Positions 20,445-32,400 of a stretch of 64,000 nt of DNA are shown here, piece after piece. The notes under the pieces are model-generated. The model searched no databases, was not told where the DNA came from, and saw only the letters and a list, made by a program, of their open reading frames with translations. A program made the translations under genes and the position numbers. How positions within the stretch are numbered: position 1 is the first letter of the stretch; every line of letters starts with the position of its first letter. The stretch comes from Fragum whitleyi (taxonomy: Eukaryota > Mollusca > Bivalvia > Cardiida > Cardiidae). The stretch spans positions 72,344,948 through 72,408,947 of the forward strand of contig OX411543.1 of the NCBI GenBank assembly GCA_948146395.1, written 5' to 3'.

Positions 20445-23400
20445 ATGTATTTTGTGCTGGTGTCTTTACTGATCTCTGCAGTCGCCGTAAATGGTAAGAT
20501 TTTACATTCGATAAAGGGATTCGTGGTCCCATCCCTTGCATTCCGCCAGGACACCCCCCCCCCCCGGATATTAAAACAGCATTAAATTTTGTAGAAATAT
20601 GTTCGTAGATGTAAAGAAATGGGACAGATCAGATAAGAGACGGTGATGCCAGTCTAAAATCTTTATTTCTCGTTTAAACCCTATGGTGTGGATACTCATT
20701 GGAATCGTCTCTTTGAAACGATTTCATTGAGTACCTACATTAAAGGATTTGGACAAGTGTGATTAAAATAAATTCAATTTAAATCCAAAATACCCTCTAC
20801 ACCTGTAGCTCTGATAAAACAGACAAAAACCTTCGCTGCCGACCCTAACGCGGTAACACTAGATTGTTCAAGTCACGAAATTGGTCAATTGGTCAATCGA
20901 TTTGTTTATTAACAGCAGCGATCTGCAAATTAGAATTTTACATCATAAGAATAAGTTAAGACTTGTCAGTCTCCTAAAGGTTTGATTAAGAAAAGATATG
21001 TGTATTTCAAGTTTACTGAAAACTTTTAACTTCCATGTCTAAAAAATGGATGATTACAAACGCCAATATCGTTGATAGAATTTCCACAAATATTCTCTTT
21101 TAAGATGTTCGGGTGAAATAGTATGTCGACTTTTAAAGAAAGTTAGTTTTTTGTTCGTAGTTTTTATTTTACCTAACTTTCAACGTAAGTAGGAGTATCC
21201 ATTTGGCATATGTATCTACGAGATCCTTTTAAGAAATCTTTTACTCAAGGTCGACTGCAGTTGATCCAACAGCGAATGTCCTTCTTTCGGGCGGAAGTGT
21301 ACTGCGAGACACATGGCGGCCATCTTGCAGGGGCGACTACTCAAGAAGAAAACCGAATCCTTCATAACATGTGTGATGCAGGTAATGTACATCAAATGTG
21401 ACTCATGACGCAAAAAAGGGTCTTCTAGGATGATCGAAAATTATCGACGTCGCTGTCTGTCTAACTTTTGATTTTGGTGAACATTCTCGTTCTCCGGTGT
21501 AACTACGTAAGTAACACTCTGTAGGTTCTTAATGGTTCCGAGATAAAGTAGTGTCCATTTAGGTTCAATTTAGTATTTCTCAATACTTCTCTCCTCTAGA
21601 TCACTTTTTATTTTGTGAATGGTGTGATACTAGAAATCATATGAAGACAATGAGATTCCCCTTCAGAATACAAAAAGAAGTAGCAACATTTTAAGGTAAC
21701 TGCGGACAGATAACATAGTCGAATTTTCGACCTTCTTAAAATCTCACAAAAATTTCTGAGATTTGTATTTGAAGTGCGAGAATTAGCGAACGCGCAATGA
21801 AAAGGGTCTGAAGCTCGTTCATTTGACGTCGTGACGTCATTAAGGGGCCAACCCCTTTTCGACCCGCCAAAATCAATATTTGTAAATATTTTCTGAATTA
21901 ATCGGCCGATTTTCACGAAAAAAGTTTCATTTTGAAATTCCAAGAACGTCCGAGCTATACGCTTAATTTCTGTGTACATTCAAATAGAAAAATAGGCCCG
22001 AAACGCTAACTTTTTCGCGAAATTTAAGATTTGACGTTCCTTTTTTCATTTCATTTTTTGTAAATAAGTAGAAATTTCTCAAAATTTCGTCCGGTGACCT
22101 ATGCTGATTTTTTGTTATTTTGTAGCGAAAAGAATATGCTTTGCATTAATCAAATAAAAATGATATGTCTTCGGGTTAGATTTTTTATTAAATTCGATTT
22201 TGTGAAGTTGTTGGAACGATTTTCGTCGGATTCGACGTCGCACTAAAACCATCTGCACTATGGTTGTTTGGCGCCAATCTCCGTGTAATAACTTATCCTA
22301 AAATATTTGAAATTTAGGTTTATCGTAAAATATAGGGTTCAAAAGTATTAAACCTGAATGCGATTTTAAGAAATAAAAAAATCACTTAAGTGTTATCCAT
22401 TTAAAAAGACAGCTTTTGTAAATATTTGACGCGACGTTGAAATATCCTCTGATTTGCGTTATCTTCGCGGAATCGAATTTTACAAAAAATCTAACCCGAA
22501 GACACATGTTTTTTATTTCAAAAATCTTCAGCTGAATGGTTTGGCAGCAACATATCTAAATTTCAGCATAGGTCACCGGACAAATTTTCGAGAAAGAAGG
22601 CAATATTTCCAGTGACTGTACACAAAAATAGCAACGCAGAAGGCATAAACATTTAATACGTTACACTTAATTGTATTTCTTACACTTATATCCTCATACC
22701 AATAGAACATAAGATCCGGCGTCTTTAAACGAAGCAAATGGCGTTTTCGGGATGAAAATCGGTTTATTATTTTCGAAAAAATAGACAATCTCTGATCTTG
22801 GCCCCTAAAAAAGGGGTCGGCCCCTTGATGACGTCAACTCAACGCTATGAAATTCCTTTTTATGGCCGAAATATGAAAGTGAGTACTTCAAAGTATAGTT
22901 TTATCGCATTAGGCATGATTTGCATACAATGTAAAATTTGGGCCTAACATGGCCCTCTATGTGTCCGCAGTTACCTTAATCGGGCGAATGGATGATCCGG
23001 GTAAGTATTTCGAGGGCATAGAGCTAAACAAGGTATGTGTGTATACTCTGAATAGACACATGCTATGTTTTTGCTCTAAGCCCTCGCTATAGCAAGTGCC
23101 CGTAGTGATTTACCGGAAACATGTGTTTTTTAAGGCCGTGACCTCCTGAACCTTATTTTTTTCCGATTTTATCTTTGCACGTTGTTAGAATTAGAAACGG
23201 TAACCAATATAATGATTGATTGAATGGAATTCAACATTTTTTTCAGTTAAATCGTGGCGGCTTGGGCACCTTACAATTGTTTCCAGGTATTTCTGTCACC
23301 AGTACAACCACAACATCCTTTCCAAGCCTCCAGCTGCTATCTCACATAGGTCTACGATTATCAACCCATTGGTGAGAGACAAACAGTCGGAAAGAATGAG

Positions 23401-26400
23401 TGCCGCCGTCGGGAATCGAACCCGGGCCCTCTAGATTCACAATCCGACGCGCTACCAACTGCGCTGGTAACCAGTATAGAGACATATATGAACTACGAAT
23501 GCGTTTTAATTTTTTACCGAATATGTTTCGCAAATAAATCTATCATTACGCGTGTATTAACGATTTCCATATAATGCCTATATTGAGCAGAGTTTTTTTT
23601 TTTATATCTCCATCGCCTTTCTATGCGAACAGGGACGTTCACCATCAGAACTTTCAGTGCTTTTATTCGATTTCATTGCAGTTGGTAACGATTGTTGGAT
23701 TGGGCTATACATCCAAGATGGCGCCTTCAGATGGGTAGATGGTTCTCCAGTGACTTATACCAACTGGCATCCAGGTATGATTTCTTTAACGCTTACCTGA
23801 TTTTAGAGGTGGTAGATTATTCAGAAATAAAGCAGTAGATCCGTAATAGCTCTGCAACATTTCGGAACACACGATCTTTCACAATGTTGACCGAGGTTTC
23901 CAAATGAAAACCATTAGAAAACTTTGCCAACACTATTAAAACTCTTTTCTTCCAAAACGTTTCGGATCTTTTACGGGGCCTGTACCTTAAAGGAGGTATT
24001 CGATTACAATTAAAACATGTGTATTTGAAAAAAGAAGCCACTCAAAGTGGTCGAAAATATTGTTTGTAGGGAGAAATTCTATTTCCGCCTCATTATCTCA
24101 AGTATCAAATTGGAGATACGTGAAGTTCAGAACACTGTAAAGAAAAGGTCCAAAATACGCCGTACGTACAGTTTATTGTCGATACAGTTGGAATATATTT
24201 ATGCATTTGAAATAAAACCGAATTCAGCGAATGAAGTTATTGTTTATCATATCTGTATATTATGTCATTTAGCAGATTTTATTATATTTTAATCATTACG
24301 CACCCTGTCAGTTTCTTCTGAAGTCTTGGGGGGGGGGGGGGGGGGTACAAATCCATTTGACAATAATCTCCTTTCAATCTTCCAATTGAAAAAAGTTCGA
24401 GAATGTGGTCAGTTTACATAATTGTGTGCAAAAATATTCAGTAAAATTGTATTGAAATTAAAAAATAATCTCGATATCACTGAATCGGAAGAACGTGATT
24501 TGAATTCATACAGGTATAAAACTAAAAATCTCATTAATTGCTCTGTATCTTTTAACAGTTATCCTGTTGAATTTAAATTTTGTTTTACCCAAATTTCCAA
24601 TTTACGAACCTTTCTGCCTAAGGCGTTCATATAATTATTATGTTAAAAGCATGCCGTGTAGACTAAGACCAGACTGCACGTATGTGCAGGCTGCTCTTTG
24701 TCTTTACTATGAACCAAAGCTTAGTACAAAGCAGTAACACGTCATGAACAGCACAATAATGGTTAAACCATAATTATACCCCGATGTTATCAAGGTTATA
24801 CTGGAATGAGCCTGTCTGTCCGTCCGTCTATGGACATTATACTTCCAATTTTGTGCTGCGAACTCCTTCTATAATTTCGGTTCAATAATAATGAAATTTC
24901 ATAAAAACAGTGTTCCCATGTTGTAGTTTTGCAAAACACAATTTTGCACTCTAAACACCCCTGGTTCAAGGATAATCCCTCCTTGTACTAAGACATTTTT
25001 CCTCTTTGTACACATAGCCTGTAGTCTCCCATATTCGAGCATCATAATTTATGAACTTTGCTCATGCACACTCCAACAGTGCATTTTTCCCTGTAAACTA
25101 CACTGAAAGTAGCATAAACTTAATTGTGATGTTTCCATCTGAAGAAAAATTAGATTGGTTACATAATTAAGTTACATCGTGTGATGTTTGAGGACTAAAA
25201 AGCCCCAGAACAGTCTCCCATATTCGAGCACCTTGACAATTTTCATCCTGATATCAAATTCGCATATCACACATTATTGAAACTGACTTACAAAATCAAG
25301 ATTGCGTCTCAAACTCCTCTTTTCATACAATAGACATGAAACTTTATATCAACGACAACTGGTTCAAGACCACTTTCGTAGGTTTTAGGATTATCTTTCT
25401 TTGAACTTAGATAATGCTTTTATTGCAGGTGAGCCCGATAATTGGAACGGTGTAGAAGAGTGCGCTATCATGGTTAGTAGATACCATGATGGGACGTGGA
25501 GCGATCAGGCCTGTGAGGCGGACTATTCGCATGCTTATTTCGTGTGCAAGTACCATGACCACATGCCAATGACCACGCCATTGACAATGACGAAACCAGC
25601 AGCAACCTTATCTGGATCTACAGTGTCGTTACCGGACACACCAGCACCATACACCGGCGGTAACTATATACAGTAAAAATTGCGTTAAGCGACAACTAAG
25701 GGGACCATTAAAAAGCGGTCGCTTATGGAAATGGTCGCTTAATACAATAATAAATGATAAAAGACGTATTTTTATTTATAGAATATAAAGATTGTAACAT
25801 AATTCTGACTGAATCTTAGGATGTTCGAACCCATAAGAATCGTCTCAATGAGACGATTCTAATGGGTTCTAACGTCATAAGAATTGACGAAAAACATTTT
25901 TCGTTAAAGAATGTCCACTTTTTCGGAAATTTTACTTATGGCGAAGGGACTTTTTACGATGGTCGCTAAATAAAAGTGGTCGCTTCATAGACGTGGTCGC
26001 TCGAGCAAGATTGACTGTACTCACAATTTTAATACCAATGGTTAGATACATTGTATCTAGTTTCTTCTATTAAAATACAAACCTTCTGACTTGCTGAGAA
26101 ATAACCACTCATACCTCTATGAACGTAATTTTAGCGCATGGCATTTTTGTATTATGCTAGAGCACAGTGTACCTACCAGAAAACCGTATCAATCCTTAAA
26201 TATCTTGATTCTATCAAATTTAAAGAAATGAAAAACCGTTTGCGAATTTATTGATGTTTGAAGCTAACTCATTTCCATTTATACCGTATACAATTTCGTT
26301 TCTTTTTCACGTAAGTATGTATATAATTGTATTTCTGAACAATTGTTAAGTCATTTCATTACGTTTTTTTTATAATCTATTCGTAATTTAAAAAGTGTTG

Positions 26401-29400
26401 AACCCATCCATAAAATTTTTTGGTAGTGAAATGCAAAGAATCATTTTCACAAAATTTTCATGATTTTTTTTAAATCTGTGAGTTGAAAGGCAAATGATGA
26501 CTTACGATAGAAAGAAAGATGAAATGACACTTAACTTATATCTCTTAAACGTGTACCATGGACCCAAAACAACTCACTAAAATTTCAATAATGCAACTAC
26601 AGATTATTGCTATTGGCTCGTATTATTTAAGATAAATCGAATCAGGTATAAATGTGACAATTAATGATTAAGGTGGCAATGGACAGCGGCCTCCCGACTT
26701 TTTATACCGGAAGTGGGTTTTCGTTTATTTTACGGCTCTTTCTGCGCGTTGTTTAAAAAGACCGGTTCTCGTAAGATTCTGCTTATGGAAATAACGTAGA
26801 ATAATGATGGTAAAATTTCTTAACTTAGTTTCTTTTCAACATTTAATGTCAATTGAATGACTGGATCATTGAATTTAACAATAAAAAAGCGTTAAAAGCG
26901 TCATTCAATAAGGAGGGGTCACTGTAAAATAACGAAAAACTTTCTTATTTGCACGGAAAGGTATGCTGAATTTTTTACCAAATAAAGGCAAAATATGGGT
27001 TTTAAACATATCGGAAAATAAGAAAAATTCATTGGGTAATTTCTTCAAAAAATAGGGATTTTATGGCATTTTACCCCGTAAAATTACAAAAATTAGGGCA
27101 TTTTCAACTTTTAAGGGCAAATTGTGCAAATGCAATTGATCAAAGAGAAATTTTCTTAGCAACAGCAATTATGTACATGTATAAAGTTTATCAACATGTA
27201 TGTGTTTTATAGCTATAAGCTGGTACTTAGTTTATACTAGTCCGAAAACGAATACAAACGTTTTACTGAAAAATGGCTAATACCACTCAAGGGCAGATTA
27301 TTCTAGCATGAAAACGAGCATGGAAAGGTACCTTCAAATTTTGACATAATGATTACAAAATGTTTATCTACAACATATGTGACCAAGAAAAAAATTCATT
27401 GGGCGGAAAAATTTGACGCCATGTGTCCATTGCTACCTTAAGTAATAGATTACTTGCCCTCTTAGAGCCGGCAAGATCTTCAAAGAGACCGGAAGGAGTA
27501 TCGAGTAATTTTTCTCAACAAAGCCGTCTCGTAAATAAGTTGGATCGAACAAGTAGTGTCAGAAACAAGAACCAACGAGAGACCATCACAGAAAATGCGT
27601 AATTTAACAATAAATAGGGAATATACATTTTTGATTCGACCAAAAAGAAGTAGAAATCGACTGGCTTGAGGTCTTCAAAGGCCAGTAAACAATTTAAACG
27701 CTACGGATTAGTGTTTCGGTGCGGTTTAGGTCTTAATGTAGGCATTTTCATAAACATGCTTTCTATTCTCTCCGTATTTAGGGTTTTTTGTTTTGTTTTT
27801 TTCAAACAAAAAGTCTAATGAGGCGAACAGGATGCAAACCGTTTTTAATGATGTAAATTTATTTCTTTACCTTTTAATGTGATATATATAAACATTACAA
27901 GAATTGGTGAGACTCTTTTTCACTTTATTGGGAAATAAAACGAAAACCTAATCACACATATAAATGGATCCGCTTCGAGTTTTCACAAAGAGTGGTAAGA
28001 ATTCTCGTTTATTGAATTAAAAGAAAATACTTTCGACAATATGATTTTTGCCAGCCTGGAGCCCGAGTAAACTGAGGGTGGATTCCAGCAAACGTCACTT
28101 CACACTGAATGATACGCGGGTGTTTTTGTCTGGCATAAACCAAGCCTGGGTGGCGTATTGTTACGACTTCGGTAACAAACAGTACCAGTATAGACAAACC
28201 GTGTATGAGAAGGCTATACAGCAGGTACAACAGGCTGGGGGAAACTCTATCAGTAAGACACTTCAGATACGTACGAAAATATTTCTTGTAAAAAGACAAC
28301 CTCATCATATCAACTCTAAACACATTTTTTGTTTTTGCAGGAGGTTGAGACAGAGATCAGACTGTACAGTCCTGTCTATTCTTTGTTCTTACCTCGTCAT
28401 TTCCCTTAATAAAGGGTTCTTAATCAATTTAGATTTCGAAAGAAAAATGAATTGCTTGAATCTAACTTTCCAGTACGCTCAGGCCTTTGCTCTAAACGTA
28501 TTCCTCAACTCAAATATTTAGACTTGGTGTCTCCAATTTTGATCTGTCGATCTTGAGACTTAAACTCCGCAAAGTGAGTGACCTATCGGTAAATCTAGGC
28601 GCAGTTACCCAGTTAACGTTTAGCATGACAAAATGGTGCAAACTATTTGCAAATTATACCTCGCTTTGCAGGTGCACTTACGGGCAAAGCAAGGTATAAT
28701 CCGCTATAGTTTGCACCGTTTTGTCATCCTGACAGAAGGACATGCCTGGGTGACATAATTTTATGACTTCGGCTACAAACAGTAATAGTATAGTAATAGT
28801 TAAGTGTGTATGAGAAGGCTATACAGCAGGTGAAACAAGCAGTGGGCAATTCTTTCAGTAAGGTACTTCAAATACTCGCAATTAAAGATTTTTCTTATAA
28901 CTATACAAATATCAGTATTATAACATCCCGTATGATATTTTCTATAATATCACATAGTTATTTTTAGAACAATTATATAATGTGATTATTTTTAGAAACT
29001 TGAATTTCTATTAGAAACATCTACGAAAACAAGGCAAATAGAGGTTATAAGATAAACATAATACGTACTTGGTGTATTGTATGAAAAAAATATCTAACTC
29101 GGTTGTGAGAATTGATAATTGTCTCGGCAGAGCCTCGACAATGATCAATTCTCCCAACCTCGTTAGATATTTTTTCTCATACAAAACACTAAGTACGTAT
29201 CATATATATTTGAATTTGTTACAGTTTATATAATTGACTAGGAAAATGCCTTTCGAATAATATAATTCATAATGAATTTGGATGAGAAGTACATATGACT
29301 TTTTAACGAATTGAAAAGGGGTGAAATATCGCTTATTTTTTAGAGAAAACGAAATAAACGATATTCCTTTACCTCGCGTGTTACTTCGTGTTTTATGAAA

Positions 29401-32400
29401 ATATTTCATTGCCTTCGTGATTTTTTCAAATACGTTTGTACTTCAAATTTCACACCAGGCAATAAAATCATGGAATGATTTTATCGGCTGGAATGAAGTT
29501 GGTGTGGGCTTTGAACAATTCTGGACCGTTTTGGCTTTTTTCGGCGCGATTCAGCCTGATCTTGATTGCTTTAGATGGAGCACTCAACACTAGACGTTTT
29601 TCCGCTCATCGGCTTTGATCTTGGATTATATGTTACCCATCAAGGAAAATGGGACAATCTGGGTAGAGCGTAAAGTGTCTACCCTAGTCAGACTGCGCGG
29701 TTTGCGCAGACTGACTAGGGTCGAAACTTTTCGCAGTGTGCATTTTTTCTGAATCTAGAATATTCAATCTACCTTCCTGTGAAAGAATTGTTGAAATTCG
29801 ACCTCTGGTTGTCCTTTACTAGAATCAATCTCTTTTTCAAATATTTATTTTACGGAGTTCCCAGATGGTCCCTTTTTGCGTGACGGGTCACATATTTAAC
29901 GTTTTACAGGAATCTGGGTACATTGCGAAGGAGAGACGTCGCCGTTATTTGACGGCAATGGTTACGTTAGCGGAACCGACATGGATAACACGTTTATAAG
30001 TGATTTACGTCAATATATAAGATACGCTGCCCAACATGACATTCTCGTGTTTATTACACTCTGGAATGCTGCTGTCAAACAGGTTTGTTTTGGGTAAAAT
30101 AGAGAATAATGTTACTATAGGCGTATTTTCAAAACTGAGCTCTGACCTAGGCGTTGAGTCCATTACCATAGGTCTATGAGTAAACCTTAAGATCTAAGAC
30201 AAGCACTAAGTTTCATTTGAAAGGTAATTTGTACCTTTGTTATGTCTGTTTTATCTATTTTGAAAGAATAGCACGAAAATTTAACCGTGAAAAGTAGATT
30301 TCATGGCTCACCGTTCGAAATCTACCTATACCGCGTAAGATCGATCCTTTCGTGAAAAAAGAGACGAATTTTCAGCCCATGATGGAGCCAATAATGTTAA
30401 TGAAAAAAGAAGGGTTCAATATCTAAAAAGAGTTTACCATTTTGATAATTTCACTGGTTTCGGGATGAGATCGCGAAGTGATAGTCTATCTAAAAATCGT
30501 TATTACCCATCGGGTAGCACTGTGTTCAGTACTCGCTTTGTTGTTGTTTTCATTATGTTGCCTTTTTCGTTGCATGAACGGATATGAATGCAGAAGATTC
30601 TATTATTTCAGAGCTTCCATTACCGTATAGATGGGTTGGTCAAGGACACTAAAAAGTTACAGAGTTACCTTGACAACGCCCTCATTCCAACAGTCCAAGC
30701 TCTTAAGGACGAGCCCGGGCTCGGGGGATGGGATATAATCAATGAGTTTGAAGGGCAACTCAGGGTTGATGTGGTGAATCAAGAACCGTGTTTCGATACA
30801 ACCTTCCTACAGAACTCCGGGCCCGGCTGGGCGGGCCATTTGTACACCGCAGAGGAATGGTTGAGGTAGGGCGTGCGTCACTAATCATCTTCATTACAGT
30901 TACAACCATTATGAAATTCACGTTCAATCCGATCAAAACCATTCTAAATCACTCTCTCGGCGCTCGATTCGTAGCATTCCTGCCACTCACCCATATCATT
31001 CAAAACGCTCCGAAATCACTTTGAAAAGCAACAGGATCGTTTAAAGTGCATCACAGCTGAATTCTGATCAAACAAATTACTCCTTGACGTTATAAGCCAG
31101 TATTGATTTGGGAGACACCTAATTTTGTTTAACGAATAAAAAACGTTGGGTTTTTTTTTTGTTTGTTTGGAGTTTTTTGTTGTTGTTGTTTTGTTTTTTT
31201 TGATAATGAAATATTGATAGTTTTCGTCCAATTTGGACCAAATTAGCGATATTGTATTACCGCCCTTTAATCCCATTCAAAATTCACTCACGTCACTCAT
31301 TCAGTTTTCCGAAATCATTCCAAAATTACTCACCATCTTTCTTAACTGTGGCCAGACTGTTGCATTTTACAGGTGGGCGAACAATACTTTATAACCATAG
31401 CATATTCCAGTTTTTGTCCGTCCGACGATTTGTTACTGTAGTTAACAGATCTGCCCTGTGCTCAGAATGACAAAACGAAGTAAATTATTTGCAAAATTGC
31501 CCCTCTTTGCACGTGTCCTTGTATGCAAGGCTATAATTTGCAAATAGTTTGAACCCATTTGTCGTCCTAAACACAGGACTGTATTAATTTCAATATTGTC
31601 CGTGTATAAGGTGTTGTTTACAGCATATGCAGATTAAGGGTGGCAGTATTGCCGATCCGGATGAGAAGTAACATGTGACCCGTCACGCAAAAAAAGGAAT
31701 CATCTGGGAAGTGCGTAAAGTGTCGACCCTAGTCAGACTGCGCGGACTGCGCAGACTGACTGGGGTTGAAACATTTTGCAACGTGCTTGTTTTCTGAATC
31801 TAGAATGGTCAATCTACTTTCCAGTGAAAGATTATTTGAAATGAGACTTCTGATTGACCTATGCTGGATCAAAACTCCTTTTCAATAGTTCATTTTATAG
31901 AATTCCCGGATGGTCCCTTTTGGCGTGACGAGTCATATATATTAGTGTACCACTGTCGCAAGACTCTTCAAAACGACTTTATTATAAGGCATTTAATATT
32001 TGTGTTGCTAAATACAGGTGTACACGGTTTCTTTGTCAGCATGATGAAGATCAGGGGCCTGTTTTACTAAACATCTTACGATCATTTTTATCGTAAGTCA
32101 AAAATTAAAGTTGCTTCTATAGAAGTAATAATTAAATATAGAATTCTACCATGCATCATCTCATTGGAATCGTCTTCTGAAAACGATTCCACAGAGATAT
32201 TTACAAGGCAGAATCTAACAATGAATGAAAACACCAGGTACGATTTGTGATTTTGACTTACGATCATTTTTTTTTTTCGTAAGAAGCTTAGTTAAACGGG
32301 CCCTAGGGGTGGTACATGTAGTTACATTACAGCCGCCTCGGATGCAAAGTTATGACGAACCATTATTGTAGGACCTTTCGTAATTAACTATAGAGCACCA

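Noticed and set aside
23390..23470. A tRNA-His gene on the minus strand
   Set aside because: A and B boxes are present, but the acceptor and anticodon stems do not pair, and the body continues as a repeat found again at 1-190. It is a SINE head.
25429..25676. Lectin as a stand-alone gene ending at 25676
   Set aside because: The stop lies inside a MITE, and the donor at 25660 joins in phase to the GH5 exons. Kept only as a possible minor isoform.
28048..28521. A 157-residue stand-alone protein
   Set aside because: Its first part is mannanase exon 5. The rest runs past a clear GTAAGA donor into the intron.
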